Source of the DNA: Nioella aestuarii
Lineage (GTDB): Bacteria > Pseudomonadota > Alphaproteobacteria > Rhodobacterales > Rhodobacteraceae
NCBI RefSeq assembly: GCF_050896395.1
Contig: NZ_JBPBBA010000001.1
Coordinates: 62,001 to 126,000 of the forward strand
Direction of reading: 5' to 3'
DNA: 64,000 nucleotides
Positions 49,993 through 59,234 of the stretch are shown piece by piece. The translations under genes and the position numbers were made by a program. Each line of letters starts with the position of its first letter. Position 1 is the first letter of the stretch. The notes under the pieces are model-generated. The model was not told the origin of the DNA and did no database searches. It saw only the letters and a list, made by a program, of their open reading frames with translations.

Positions 49993-50859
49993 TCAGGTAA
50001 ACTTTCTGAACAGGCGAGTCATGTCGAACAATTCATCCAACCGATCGTAGCGATCCTTGGTATCAGGCCAGCTTTTTTCCTGCGTTGCGGCAATCAGCGC
50101 CTCGACCAGCATCATGGTGGAAATGTTGGAGTCCCATGCCGACGGGATTTCCACCCAGCAATTGAACACCTGCCCCGCGACCTTGGCCACGGGCGAGGCC
50201 CATTGATCGGTGATCAGGATGATATTCACGCCGCGCGGTGCGACCAGATCGGCCAACCGTTCAAGGTTGGTTTCATAACGGCGCACGTCGAACATCAGCA
50301 GCGTATCGCCTTCGACCATGTCCAACACGTAATGCGGCCACGTGGCGGAGGAAGACGTCATGTGGGTGACGCGCGGTCGAATTGCCTGGAAGTGGGTAAA
50401 GGAATAGTCCGCCAGCGCCCGCGTGATGCGCCCCCCTACGACGTAGAGCCGCCCGGACGTGTCGGACAGCCGCTCCACCGCCTGATCGAACTTGGCTGTA
50501 TCGATGTTTTCAAATGTCTGGCCGATATTCTGCTGAACCGCCTCTGCAAACCGGTTCAGCATATGAGTGTCGGGGGCCGCCGCCGCCCATGTTGCCCGGC
50601 GCTGCGTGGGCCCCGAGGCGCGTGCTTCAAGCTCCTTCAACAGGGCCTGATGAAACTGAGGGTATCCTTTGAACCCGACCTTTTGCACCATCCGCGCAAC
50701 GGTAGGCGTCGAAACCCCTGCATTCGCCGCCACGGCCGTGATCGAGGCCAGCCCCGCAGAGGGGTAGTTTTCCAGCAAAGCATTGGCGAATTTGCGCTCT
50801 GACTGAGTCAGTGCGGAGTAATTTTCGCGTATCATCTCCCGGACGGTCGTTGCGGCCAT
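49993..50859 (-). CDS. RpiR/MurR family transcriptional regulator
   Basis: 288 residues from ATG 50859 (GGAGGG six bases upstream; earlier in-frame starts lack support). N-terminal RpiR helix-turn-helix (about 1-80: LTQSERKFANALLENY then AGVSTPTVARMVQKVGFKGYPQF) and a C-terminal SIS domain with VVGGRITRALADY and DTLLMFDVRRYE that would bind a phosphosugar-like or other ligand. Divergent from the catabolic cluster that starts at 51013, which it probably controls. Confidence 0.9.
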   Translation of the reverse strand: MAATTVREMIRENYSALTQSERKFANALLENYPSAGLASITAVAANAGVSTPTVARMVQKVGFKGYPQFHQALLKELEARASGPTQRRATWAAAAPDTHMLNRFAEAVQQNIGQTFENIDTAKFDQAVERLSDTSGRLYVVGGRITRALADYSFTHFQAIRPRVTHMTSSSATWPHYVLDMVEGDTLLMFDVRRYETNLERLADLVAPRGVNIILITDQWASPVAKVAGQVFNCWVEIPSAWDSNISTMMLVEALIAATQEKSWPDTKDRYDRLDELFDMTRLFRKFT

Positions 50860-50957
50860 AAGGTCCCTCCACCAGACAGGTTCTGCCGAAATCCCGGGCA
50901 GGTTGGCCTCTGTTCTTAGCAGTTCAGGCAATCCGGTCCAAGCTTTCTGGAAAAATA

Positions 50958-50989
50958 TTGACAGAAACTGCACACAAGGAAAGTATATT
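50958..50989 (+). promoter_or_regulatory. Possible promoter for the 51013 cluster
   Basis: TTGACA at 50958-50963 with AAGTAT at a 17-base spacing, or TATATT at 20 bases. Lies within the region shared with the divergent RpiR gene. Weak match at the -10 position. Confidence 0.35.
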
Positions 50990-51012
50990 TACAGAATGAA
51001 AATGGAATCGGC

Positions 51013-51804
51013 ATGTCTGTGGCACTCGATATGACGGCGAACGAGGCGGTTGAGGTGATCAACCGTCGGGGAACGGGCCCCGTCGTGTTGCTGTGCGAAC
51101 ATGCCTCGCATCACATTCCCGCCCGCTATGACGGCCTCGGGCTGGCCCCTAAGGACAGGCTTAGCCATGCTGCCTGGGATCCCGGTGCGCTTGGTGTCGC
51201 GCGAGAACTGTCGCGCCTTCTGGATGCGCCACTTGTTGCCAGCCGCACATCGCGGCTTGTCTATGATTGCAACCGCCCGCCCGAGGCCGCCAGCGCCATG
51301 CCGGTCCGGTCCGAAGCGATCGATGTGCCGGGCAATCACGATCTTTCGCCCGAACAACGGTCCGAGCGCGAAGCCACGGTCTATCGCCCCTTCTGCGACG
51401 CGGTCGCGGCGGTTCTGGACGCTCGCCGGGTCAGCCAGTCTCCCACTGCGCTGGTGACCGTCCACAGCTTTACCCCGGTGTTTCACGGGCACACCCGCTC
51501 GGTCGAGATTGGCGTACTACACGACACCGACAGACGCATTGCCGATGTGATGCTGGAAAGGGCCGCCACCCTGACACACCGGCAGGTGAACCGGAACGAT
51601 CCTTACGGACCTGCCGATGGTGTGACCCATTCCCTGCGGCTGCACGGGGTCGAACGGGATCTGCCGAATGTGATGATCGAGATCCGCAATGACCTGCTGA
51701 TGACCGAGGCCGACCAAGCCGTGCTTGCCCAGGAGATCCATCAATTGCTTGTGCCCGCGCTGATTGCCCTCGGCCTAGTCAATCAGGAGGCCGGGAATGC
51801 CTAG
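51013..51804 (+). CDS. N-formylglutamate amidohydrolase family protein
   Basis: 263 residues with the FGase fold signatures: VVLLCEHASHHIP (metal-site His), DPGALGVARELSRLL, VTVHSFTPVFHG, and VMIEIRNDLL. The classical enzyme (HutG) removes formate from N-formylglutamate in histidine breakdown, yet no hut genes are near. In this cluster, beside a glutamine-synthetase-like ligase, it may instead hydrolyse another N-acyl or gamma-glutamyl amide (inference). Its last eight bases overlap the TRAP permease gene. Confidence 0.88.
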   Translation: MSVALDMTANEAVEVINRRGTGPVVLLCEHASHHIPARYDGLGLAPKDRLSHAAWDPGALGVARELSRLLDAPLVASRTSRLVYDCNRPPEAASAMPVRSEAIDVPGNHDLSPEQRSEREATVYRPFCDAVAAVLDARRVSQSPTALVTVHSFTPVFHGHTRSVEIGVLHDTDRRIADVMLERAATLTHRQVNRNDPYGPADGVTHSLRLHGVERDLPNVMIEIRNDLLMTEADQAVLAQEIHQLLVPALIALGLVNQEAGNA

Positions 51805-52393
51805 AGCCATCCTTGCCTATATCCGCGCCATCGACCGGATGAACCGCTTCATCGGGCGGATCGCGATGTACCTGATCTTCGTCCTGATCGGCATCCTGCT
51901 CTGGAGCTCGATTTCCAAGACCTTCTTCAACCCGGCACAGTGGACGCTGGAAACCGCGCAATTCGTGATGGTGGCCTATTACATCCTCGGAGGGCCCTAT
52001 TCGATCCAGCTGGGATCGAACGTGCGGATGGATCTGTTCTATGGCAATTGGAGCCCGCGCACCAAAGCCTGGGTCGATGCGTTTACGGTCCTCTTCCTGC
52101 TCTACTACCTCGTCGTGCTGTTCATCGGTGCAGTTAGCTCCACCGCCTATGCACTTGGCTATTTCGGGATGGAGCCCTTCACCTTCTTCCGCGATCTTTT
52201 CGTTGCCTTCCTGACCGGGGGCGTCAGCGGCGCGAGCGAAGAAATCGGCTATCTCGAACGCAGCCCTACGGCGTGGCGTCCCATCCTGTGGCCCATCAAG
52301 GTCACGCTTTGCATCGGTGTTTTCCTCATGATCCTTCAAGCCTCGGCTGAGTTCTTCCGCGATATCGGCCGTATCCGAGGGGAGGATCTGTAA
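51797..52393 (+). CDS. TRAP transporter small permease, DctQ type
   Basis: 198 residues with four membrane helices and the DctQ marks LWSSISKTFFNPAQWTLETAQF and GGPYSIQLGSNVRMDLFYG. It forms the membrane complex with the DctM-type permease next to it. Start overlaps the amidohydrolase gene and its stop overlaps the next start (TAATG), so all three are co-translated. Confidence 0.9.
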   Translation: MPRAILAYIRAIDRMNRFIGRIAMYLIFVLIGILLWSSISKTFFNPAQWTLETAQFVMVAYYILGGPYSIQLGSNVRMDLFYGNWSPRTKAWVDAFTVLFLLYYLVVLFIGAVSSTAYALGYFGMEPFTFFRDLFVAFLTGGVSGASEEIGYLERSPTAWRPILWPIKVTLCIGVFLMILQASAEFFRDIGRIRGEDL

Positions 52394-53715
52394 TGTCCTA
52401 CGAACTGATCGCCATCATGATGTTCAGCTCGATGATGCTGATGCTGTTCACCGGGCAGCGCGTGTTCGGGGCCATCGGCTTTGTCGCGGCTTTGTCGGGC
52501 GTGCTGCTTTGGGGTGTTGGCGGCATCGAGATCCCCTTCGCCAATGCGATGAAGCTGATGCGCTGGTATCCGCTGCTGACGCTGCCGATGTTCATCTTCA
52601 TGGGCTACATCCTGTCGGAATCGAAAATCGCCGACGACCTCTACAAGATGTTCCATGTCTGGATGGGGCCGGTGCGGGGCGGTCTGGCCATCGGCACGAT
52701 CGGGCTGATGGTGCTGATCTCGGCCATGAACGGGCTGTCCGTTGCGGGTATGGCGATCGGGGCCACCATCGCGCTGCCGGAGCTGCTGCGCCGGGGCTAT
52801 GACAAGATCATGGTGACAGGCGTCATTCAGGCCGGGTCGTCACTTGGCATCCTCGTGCCACCCTCGGTCGTGCTGGTGCTTTATGCGATGATCGCGCGCC
52901 AACCGGTGGGGCAGCTGTGGCTGGCTGGTGTGCTGCCGGGGCTGATGATGGCCGCGATGTTCATCATCTACATCTACATCCGCTGCCGCATTCAGCCGAA
53001 CCTCGGCCCCGTCCTGCCAGAGGAGGAACGCAACGTTCCCATGGCCGAGAAACTGCGCCTGCTGCGCGCCGGGCTGCTGCCGCTGGTGATCTTCGCCACG
53101 ATGATGGTGCCCTTCGTCAATGGCTGGACATCGCTTGTGGAAAGCTCTGCCATCGGGGCGCTGACGGCCTTTGTCGCCGCCGTGCTGAAAGGCCGGATGA
53201 CGAAGGAGGTGTTCGAAACCTCGGTGCGCAACACGCTTGGCATTTCCTGCATGTTTATGTGGATCATCCTGGCCGCACTTGGCTTTGGCGCGATTTTCGA
53301 CGGGCTTGGCGCGGTAAACGCGATTGAGAGTCTGTTCACTGAACAATGGGGCCTTTCGCCTTGGATGATCCTGATCCTGATGCAGCTGAGCTTCATCGTG
53401 ATGGGCACCTTCCTGGATGATACCGCGATGCTAGTGATCGTGGCGCCGCTCTATGTGCCTCTGGTCGATGAACTGGGCTTCAACCTGATCTGGTACGGGG
53501 TGCTCTACACGATCACGACCCAGATCGCCTATATGACGCCGCCCTTCGGCTACAACCTGTTCCTGATGCGTGCCATGGCCCCGCCTGAGATCGGTCTGCG
53601 CGACATCTACCAATCCATCATCCCCTTCGCGCTTGTGATGGTGCTGGCCCTGACACTGGTCATGGTCTTCCCTCAGATCGCGCTGTGGCTGCCCGAATAC
53701 GTCTACAACCGATAG
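52393..53715 (+). CDS. TRAP transporter large permease, DctM type
   Basis: 440 residues, about twelve membrane helices. Family marks: NAMKLMRWYPLLTLPMFIFMGYILSES, GLSVAGMAIGATIALPELLRRGYDK, and DTAMLVIVAPLYVPLV in the C-terminal half. It imports the ligand with sodium, using the DctP-type receptor made just downstream. Confidence 0.93.
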   Translation: MSYELIAIMMFSSMMLMLFTGQRVFGAIGFVAALSGVLLWGVGGIEIPFANAMKLMRWYPLLTLPMFIFMGYILSESKIADDLYKMFHVWMGPVRGGLAIGTIGLMVLISAMNGLSVAGMAIGATIALPELLRRGYDKIMVTGVIQAGSSLGILVPPSVVLVLYAMIARQPVGQLWLAGVLPGLMMAAMFIIYIYIRCRIQPNLGPVLPEEERNVPMAEKLRLLRAGLLPLVIFATMMVPFVNGWTSLVESSAIGALTAFVAAVLKGRMTKEVFETSVRNTLGISCMFMWIILAALGFGAIFDGLGAVNAIESLFTEQWGLSPWMILILMQLSFIVMGTFLDDTAMLVIVAPLYVPLVDELGFNLIWYGVLYTITTQIAYMTPPFGYNLFLMRAMAPPEIGLRDIYQSIIPFALVMVLALTLVMVFPQIALWLPEYVYNR

Positions 53716-53764
53716 CAAACAGACCCCGCGAACCGGGGCACCCCTTCAACAAGGAGACCTGACC

Positions 53765-54799
53765 ATGACCACAAGACGCAAGTTCCTAGCTACCGCGGGC
53801 GTTGGTGCCGCGGCTGCGGGCCTGGCTGCCCCGGCGGTTGCCCAGAACACCATCCGCTGGCGGATGCAGACCTATGCGGGTGCTGCATTGGCCGAGCATG
53901 TGATCACCCCGGCGATCAACATGTTCAACCAGATCGCGGGCGACCGGATGCAGATCGAGCTGTTCTATGCCGATCAGCTTGTGCCCACGGGCGAGCTGTT
54001 CCGCGCCATGCAGCGCGGCACAATCGACGCGGTGCAGTCAGACGACGACTCCATGGCCTCGCCCACGGAAGTCACCGTCTTCGGTGGCTATTTCCCCTTC
54101 GCCTCGCGCTACTCGCTCGACGTGCCGGTGCTGTTCAACCAGTACGGGCTGAACGAAATCTGGGACGAAGCCTATTCGGCGGTCGGGGTGAAGCACATTT
54201 CGGCAGGTGCCTGGGACCCCTGCCATTTCGCCACCGTTGATCCGATCCGCAGCCTTGCAGATCTTCAGGGCAAGCGGGTCTTCACCTTCCCAACCGCGGG
54301 CCGCTTCCTCAGCCAGTTTGGCGTGGTGCCCGTGACCCTACCCTGGGAAGACATCGAAGTGGCCGTGCAGACGGGCGAGCTGGATGGCATCGCGTGGTCG
54401 GGCATCACCGAGGACTACACCGTCGGGTGGGCCAACGTGACCAACTACTTCCTGACCAACAACATCTCGGGCGCTTGGGCCGGGTCCTTCTTTGCCAATA
54501 TGGACCGCTGGAACGAACTGCCCGAGGATCTGCAGACCCTGTTCCGCGTCTGCTGTGACCAGTCGCACTATTACCGCCAGTGGTGGTACTGGGGCGGTGA
54601 GGCCGCATTGCGTGTCCACGGCACCGAGATGGAATTGACCTCCATTCCAGACGAGGAATGGGCAACCGTCGAGGCCGCCGCGCAGGAGTTCTGGGAAGAA
54701 ATCGCAGCCGAGTCGGAAACGAAACGGCGTGTGGTGGAAATCTTCAGGCAGTATAACGCGGATATGCAGGCCGCTGGCCGGCCCTACCGCTACACCTGA
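53765..54799 (+). CDS. TRAP transporter substrate-binding protein, DctP type (Tat signal)
   Basis: 344 residues. Twin-arginine signal TTRRKFLATAGVGAAAAGLAAPAVAQ, then the TRAP receptor fold with IRWRMQTYAGAALAEHVITPA, FPTAGRFLSQFGVVPVTLPWEDIEVAVQTGELDG and the invariant Arg region near the middle. The long form with an early RWRMQ is common in receptors for larger organic or 2-oxo acids, but the ligand cannot be told. ACAAGGAGACC precedes ATG 53765. A stable hairpin (54809-54835) follows and may protect this mRNA. Confidence 0.92.
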   Translation: MTTRRKFLATAGVGAAAAGLAAPAVAQNTIRWRMQTYAGAALAEHVITPAINMFNQIAGDRMQIELFYADQLVPTGELFRAMQRGTIDAVQSDDDSMASPTEVTVFGGYFPFASRYSLDVPVLFNQYGLNEIWDEAYSAVGVKHISAGAWDPCHFATVDPIRSLADLQGKRVFTFPTAGRFLSQFGVVPVTLPWEDIEVAVQTGELDGIAWSGITEDYTVGWANVTNYFLTNNISGAWAGSFFANMDRWNELPEDLQTLFRVCCDQSHYYRQWWYWGGEAALRVHGTEMELTSIPDEEWATVEAAAQEFWEEIAAESETKRRVVEIFRQYNADMQAAGRPYRYT

Positions 54800-54808
54800 T
54801 CAATCTTT

Positions 54809-54835
54809 GCCTCGGCCCGGCGAAAGGGCCGGGGC
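54809..54835 (+). other. Intergenic hairpin between dctP-type gene and the ligase gene
   Basis: A 10-bp stem with one G-U pair (54809-54818 with 54826-54835) and seven-base loop; no T run follows. Likely an mRNA-stabilising or partial attenuation hairpin behind the receptor gene. Confidence 0.55.
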
Positions 54836-54862
54836 ATCCCTATTGCCTTACAGGAATACACC

Positions 54863-56224
54863 ATGTCCGCCATCCTGAGCTTCGAGACCCTGAAAGACCA
54901 AGTCGCCCGAGGCGCGGTCGATACCGTGCTGGTCTGCGCGGTCGACATGCAGGGCCGCCTGATGGGCAAACGTTTCCATGCCGTGAACTTCGTCGAAAGC
55001 GCATGGAAGGAAACCCATTGCTGCAACTACCTGCTGGCCACTGATCTGGAGATGGCAACGCCCGATGGCTACGCCTCGACCAGCTGGCGTGCGGGATATG
55101 GCGACTATGTGATGAAGCCGGACCTGACCACCCTACGTCCCGTGCCATGGCTGGAAGGCACGGTGATGGTGCTGTGTGACCTGCTGGATCACCACACCCA
55201 TGAAGACGTGCCCCATTCGCCCCGCGCGATCCTGAAACGCCAGGTAAAGCGTCTTGAGGCCATGGGCTACGACGCCATGATGGCGACCGAGATCGAGTTC
55301 TTCCTGTTTGAGAAGAGCTTCGACGAGATCCGCAAATCTGGCTTCCGCGACATGCAGCCGATCAGCGGCTATAACGAGGATTACCACATCTTCCAGACCA
55401 CCAAGGAAGAACACGTGATGCGGCCGATCCGCAATCACCTCTATGCGGCTGGCATCCCGGTGGAGAATTCGAAAGGTGAGGCTGAGACCGGCCAGGAAGA
55501 GTTGAACATCCGCTATTCCGCAGCGCTCAACACCGCCGACAATCACACCATCGCCAAGAACGCGGTGAAGGAGATCGCCTGGCAGCACGGCCATGCGGTG
55601 ACATTCCTACCCAAGTGGCATCACGACAAGGTCGGCAGCTCCAGCCATGTGCACCAGTCGCTGTGGAAGGACGGTGCTCCGGTCTTCTACGACGAGAATG
55701 ACCCGCTCGGCATGTCAGATCTGATGAAGCACTACATGGCCGGGCTGATCAAATACGCCAGCGACTACACCTGTTTTCTGGCCCCCTATATCAACAGCTA
55801 CAAGCGCTTCCAAAAGGGCACCTTCGCCCCCACCCGCACTGTCTGGTCGGTGGACAATCGCACCGCGGGCTTCCGCCTGTGTGGCGAGGGTAGCAAGGCC
55901 GTGCGCGTGGAATGCCGCATTGGCGGGTCCGACATGAACCCCTATCTGGCCATGGCCGCGATGCTGGCCGCCGGGATCAAGGGCATCGAGGACGGGCTGG
56001 AACTGGAAGCCCCCTTCAAGGGCGACGCCTACGAAGGTGATGTGGGCCACATCCCCGGCACCCTGCGCGATGCAGCCGAGACCCTGCGCAACTCATCCAT
56101 GCTGCGCGAGGCCATGGGCGATTGGGTGGTTGACCACTACACCCGCGCCGCCGAGGTGGAGATCGAGGATTTCGACCGTGTCGTGACCGATTACGAGGTT
56201 GCCCGCGGCTTTGAACGGGCCTGA
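54863..56224 (+). CDS. Glutamine synthetase family ligase (gamma-glutamyl-amine synthetase-like)
   Basis: 453 residues. The catalytic core of the GS/PuuA superfamily is present: EIEFFLFE, GQEELNIRY, GSSSHVHQSLWKDG, NSYKRFQKGTFAPTRTVWSVDNRTAGFR, and RVECRIGGSDMNPYLAMAAMLAAG. Relatives such as PuuA, IpuC and GmaS attach glutamate to a primary amine using ATP. The gene sits behind a TRAP importer and before aldehyde and alcohol dehydrogenases, so I infer it activates an imported amine as its gamma-glutamyl amide. It does not look like the housekeeping GlnA. Confidence 0.88.
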   Translation: MSAILSFETLKDQVARGAVDTVLVCAVDMQGRLMGKRFHAVNFVESAWKETHCCNYLLATDLEMATPDGYASTSWRAGYGDYVMKPDLTTLRPVPWLEGTVMVLCDLLDHHTHEDVPHSPRAILKRQVKRLEAMGYDAMMATEIEFFLFEKSFDEIRKSGFRDMQPISGYNEDYHIFQTTKEEHVMRPIRNHLYAAGIPVENSKGEAETGQEELNIRYSAALNTADNHTIAKNAVKEIAWQHGHAVTFLPKWHHDKVGSSSHVHQSLWKDGAPVFYDENDPLGMSDLMKHYMAGLIKYASDYTCFLAPYINSYKRFQKGTFAPTRTVWSVDNRTAGFRLCGEGSKAVRVECRIGGSDMNPYLAMAAMLAAGIKGIEDGLELEAPFKGDAYEGDVGHIPGTLRDAAETLRNSSMLREAMGDWVVDHYTRAAEVEIEDFDRVVTDYEVARGFERA

Positions 56225-56228
56225 ACCA

Positions 56229-56633
56229 ATGACCGCCCGCGCCGTCCTGCAACAGGTTTTCGACAGCTATCTGGAGACATACGCAGCGCATGATGCACCG
56301 GGCTGTGCCTCGGCCTATACACATGACGGGCAGATCTTCTCACCCTACGGGCCGCCAGTAACAGGAACCGCCGCCATTGTCGCAACGCATGAGGCGTGGT
56401 TTTCCGAGGGGGAAACCGACAAGGAAATGACCATTCTGGAGGCGCGTCTTGACGGCGACATTGCGTTTTGTTCGCTGATCTATTCCGCGAATGTCCCAGT
56501 CGCAGACGGCAAATCCGAGCGCGTCTTTGGCTCGAGCGTCAACACCTTTCTTCGGCAACCTGATGGCTGCTGGAAGATCCGTCACACCAGCCTCAATGAG
56601 CTTGAGGAAGATCAAACAGGAATCTCCGAATGA
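56229..56633 (+). CDS. NTF2-like (SnoaL/DUF4440-type) protein
   Basis: 134 residues from ATG 56229, five bases past the ligase stop. Cone-shaped NTF2-like fold: helix-rich start LQQVFDSYLETYAAHDAPGCASAYTHDGQIFSPYG, and sheet-rich end with the late WKIRHTSLNEL. These proteins serve as small binding or isomerase domains; no catalytic assignment is possible. The stop overlaps the next start (ATGA). Confidence 0.75.
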   Translation: MTARAVLQQVFDSYLETYAAHDAPGCASAYTHDGQIFSPYGPPVTGTAAIVATHEAWFSEGETDKEMTILEARLDGDIAFCSLIYSANVPVADGKSERVFGSSVNTFLRQPDGCWKIRHTSLNELEEDQTGISE

Positions 56634-58009
56634 GTGTTCTGAAGTGTATTTCACCAATCGACGGATCGGTGTTTGCCGAACGCAAAACCCTCGAAGCCGG
56701 GGCTGCCCGTGCACTGGTGGACCGCGCCCGCGCGGCGCAAGCGGATTGGGCCGCGCGGCCTCTGTCGGAGCGGGTTGAACTGGTCATGGCTGGCGTCGCC
56801 GCCGTGGGCGCCATGAATGACGAGATCGTGCCGGAACTGGCCCATATGATGGGCCGCCCGGTGCGCTATGGCGGCGAATTTGGCGGCTTCAACGAACGCG
56901 CCAGCCACATGGCCGCAATTGCTGAGGAGGCGTTGTCCGACATCGCCGTGGGCGAGAACGCCACCTTCAAACGCTATATCAAGCGGGTGCCCCATGGCGT
57001 CGTCTTCGTCGTCGCGCCGTGGAACTACCCATATATGACCGCAATCAACACCGTCGCGCCTGCGCTGATCGCGGGCAACACGGTGGTGCTGAAACATGCC
57101 ACGCAAACGCTGTTGGTGGGTGAACGCATGGCCCGCGCCTTCCATTCGGCGGGTGTGCCCGAAGACGTGTTCATGAACGTCTTCCTTGACCATGACACGA
57201 CATCCGCGCTGATCGCTGACGGGGCGTTCGATTTCGTCAACTTCACCGGCTCGGTCGGCGGGGGGCGCGCGATGGAACGTGCAGCGGCGGGGACGTTCAC
57301 CGGCCTTGGGCTGGAGCTTGGCGGCAAGGACCCGGGCTATGTTATGGAGGATGCCGATCTGGATGCGGCGGTCGCCACGCTCATTGACGGGGCGATGTTC
57401 AATTCCGGTCAGTGCTGCTGCGGGATCGAGCGGATTTACGTCCACGAAAGCCTGTTCGATGCCTTCGTTGAGAAGTCGGTGGACCTGGTCAAAACCTACA
57501 AGCTCGGAAACCCGTTGGACGCGGACACAACGCTCGGCCCGATGGTGAGCACCCGCTTTGCCGATGAGGTCCGCGCGCAGGTGGCAGAGGCCGTAGCGGC
57601 GGGCGCAACTGCCCACATCCCCACATTCGCGGAAGATGATGGCGGTGCCTACCTGACGCCGCAGATCCTGACCAATGTCACCCATGATATGCGCGTCATG
57701 CGCGATGAGAGCTTCGGGCCTGTGGTGGGGATCATGCCCGTGAAGAACGATGACGAAGCCATCGCGCTGATGAATGACAGCGAGTTTGGCCTGACCGCCA
57801 GCCTCTGGACCGCCGATGTTGACCGCGCCATGGCCGTGGGTGATCGGGTTGAGACCGGCACCATCTTCCTCAACCGCGCCGACTATCTCGACCCCGGCCT
57901 GTGCTGGACCGGCTGCAAGAACACCGGTCGCGGCGGTGGCCTGTCGGTCATCGGCTATCACAACCTGACCCGTCCCAAATCCTACCATCTCAAGAAGGTG
58001 ACCAAATGA
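56630..58009 (+). CDS. NAD(P)-dependent aldehyde dehydrogenase of the ligase cluster
   Basis: 459 residues with VAPWNYPYMTAIN, Glu229 in LELGGKDPG and catalytic Cys263 in the unusual triple-cysteine stretch GQCCCGIER. It belongs to the succinate-semialdehyde/lactaldehyde dehydrogenase assemblage. Its position between the ligase and an alcohol dehydrogenase, with overlaps on both sides, suggests it performs the second of two oxidations on a common substrate. Confidence 0.9.
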   Translation: MSVLKCISPIDGSVFAERKTLEAGAARALVDRARAAQADWAARPLSERVELVMAGVAAVGAMNDEIVPELAHMMGRPVRYGGEFGGFNERASHMAAIAEEALSDIAVGENATFKRYIKRVPHGVVFVVAPWNYPYMTAINTVAPALIAGNTVVLKHATQTLLVGERMARAFHSAGVPEDVFMNVFLDHDTTSALIADGAFDFVNFTGSVGGGRAMERAAAGTFTGLGLELGGKDPGYVMEDADLDAAVATLIDGAMFNSGQCCCGIERIYVHESLFDAFVEKSVDLVKTYKLGNPLDADTTLGPMVSTRFADEVRAQVAEAVAAGATAHIPTFAEDDGGAYLTPQILTNVTHDMRVMRDESFGPVVGIMPVKNDDEAIALMNDSEFGLTASLWTADVDRAMAVGDRVETGTIFLNRADYLDPGLCWTGCKNTGRGGGLSVIGYHNLTRPKSYHLKKVTK

Positions 58010-59151
58010 GTCTCACCGGCAACTGGTCCTACCCGACCGCAATCAAGTTCGGCGCTGGCCGCATTGCAGAACTGGCCGATGCCTGCGCCCAAACCGGCAT
58101 GAAACGCCCGCTTCTGGTCACCGACCGGGGTCTGCGTGATCTGCCGATCACCGCCGCGACGCTGGATATCATGGAGGCTGCGGGCCTCGGCCGCGCGATC
58201 TTTGCCGATGTGGATCCAAACCCGAACGAGATGAACCTCGCCGCCGGGCTGGATGTCTACAAGGCCGGTGGTCATGACGGGGTCATCGCCTTTGGCGGCG
58301 GCTCCGGCCTAGACCTTGGCAAGATGGTCGCCTTCATGTCCGGCCAGACCCGGCCCGTCTGGGACTATGAGGATATCGATGACTGGTGGACACGGGCAGA
58401 CCCCGCAGGCATCGCACCGATCATTGCTGTGCCCACCACCGCTGGCACCGGATCCGAGGTGGGGCGCGCCAGCGTTATCACCAATTCCCTGACTCATGTG
58501 AAGAAGATCATCTTCCACTCCAAGGTGCTCCCCTCGGTCGTCATTGCCGACCCTGAGCTGACCGTGGGTATGCCCAAGGCGATCACGGCGGGCACCGGGC
58601 TCGACGCCTTTGCCCATTGCGTCGAGGCCTATAGCAGCCCGCATTACCACCCAATGAGCCAGGGCATCGCGTTGGAAGGGATGCGACTGGTTAAGGATTA
58701 TCTGCCCCGCGCCTATGCGAATGGCAGCGACCTCGAAGCCCGCGCCCAAATGATGAGCGCCGCGGCCATGGGCGCGACTGCCTTCCAGAAGGGCCTTGGT
58801 GCGATCCATGCACTCAGCCATCCCATTGGCGCGGTCTATGGCACCCATCACGGCACAACGAACGCGGTCTGTATGCCGGCTGTCCTGCGCCTGAATGCCC
58901 CGGCCATCGAGGAACGATTTGACCAAGCCGCCGCCTATCTGGGCATCGAGGGGGGCTTTGCCGGGTTCCAGGGCTTCGTACAGGACCTGAACGACAACCT
59001 AGGCATCCCCCGCACCCTGTCCGAGATGGGCGTCGGCCGTGATCGCATCGACGAATTGACCGCCATGGCGCTGGAAGACCCGTCCTGCGGCGGCAATCCG
59101 GTGACCCTGACCTCGGAGAATGTGAAGGCACTGTTCGAAGACATCATCTGA
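58006..59151 (+). CDS. Iron-containing alcohol dehydrogenase
   Basis: 381 residues from ATG 58006, which overlaps the aldehyde dehydrogenase stop (ATGA). Marks of group III Fe-ADH: GGGSGLDLGKMVAFM, PTTAGTGSEVGRASVI, GTGLDAFAHCVEAYSS, and the iron His residues in ALSHPIGAVYGTHHGTTNAV. It oxidises an alcohol to the aldehyde that the neighbouring dehydrogenase could finish. A possible terminator follows at 59178-59210. Confidence 0.92.
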   Translation: MSLTGNWSYPTAIKFGAGRIAELADACAQTGMKRPLLVTDRGLRDLPITAATLDIMEAAGLGRAIFADVDPNPNEMNLAAGLDVYKAGGHDGVIAFGGGSGLDLGKMVAFMSGQTRPVWDYEDIDDWWTRADPAGIAPIIAVPTTAGTGSEVGRASVITNSLTHVKKIIFHSKVLPSVVIADPELTVGMPKAITAGTGLDAFAHCVEAYSSPHYHPMSQGIALEGMRLVKDYLPRAYANGSDLEARAQMMSAAAMGATAFQKGLGAIHALSHPIGAVYGTHHGTTNAVCMPAVLRLNAPAIEERFDQAAAYLGIEGGFAGFQGFVQDLNDNLGIPRTLSEMGVGRDRIDELTAMALEDPSCGGNPVTLTSENVKALFEDII

Positions 59152-59177
59152 GGGGCAATTTTCCCGTTTGATCATTC

Positions 59178-59210
59178 CCCCGGGGCAGGTCTACCCTTGG
59201 CCCCGGGGTT
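59178..59210 (+). terminator. Possible terminator after the alcohol dehydrogenase gene
   Basis: Perfect 9-bp stem CCCCGGGGC / GCCCCGGGG (59178-59186 with 59200-59208) but only two T's after it. Weak terminator or processing hairpin; the following hydrolase gene starts 24 bases later. Confidence 0.45.
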
Positions 59211-59234
59211 ATCATGACCAGAGGACAGCGACAG

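Noticed and set aside
51013..51804. hutG of a histidine-utilisation operon
   Set aside because: No hutH, hutU, hutI or hutF is nearby, and the partners are TRAP and oxidation genes, so a classical histidine role is not supported.
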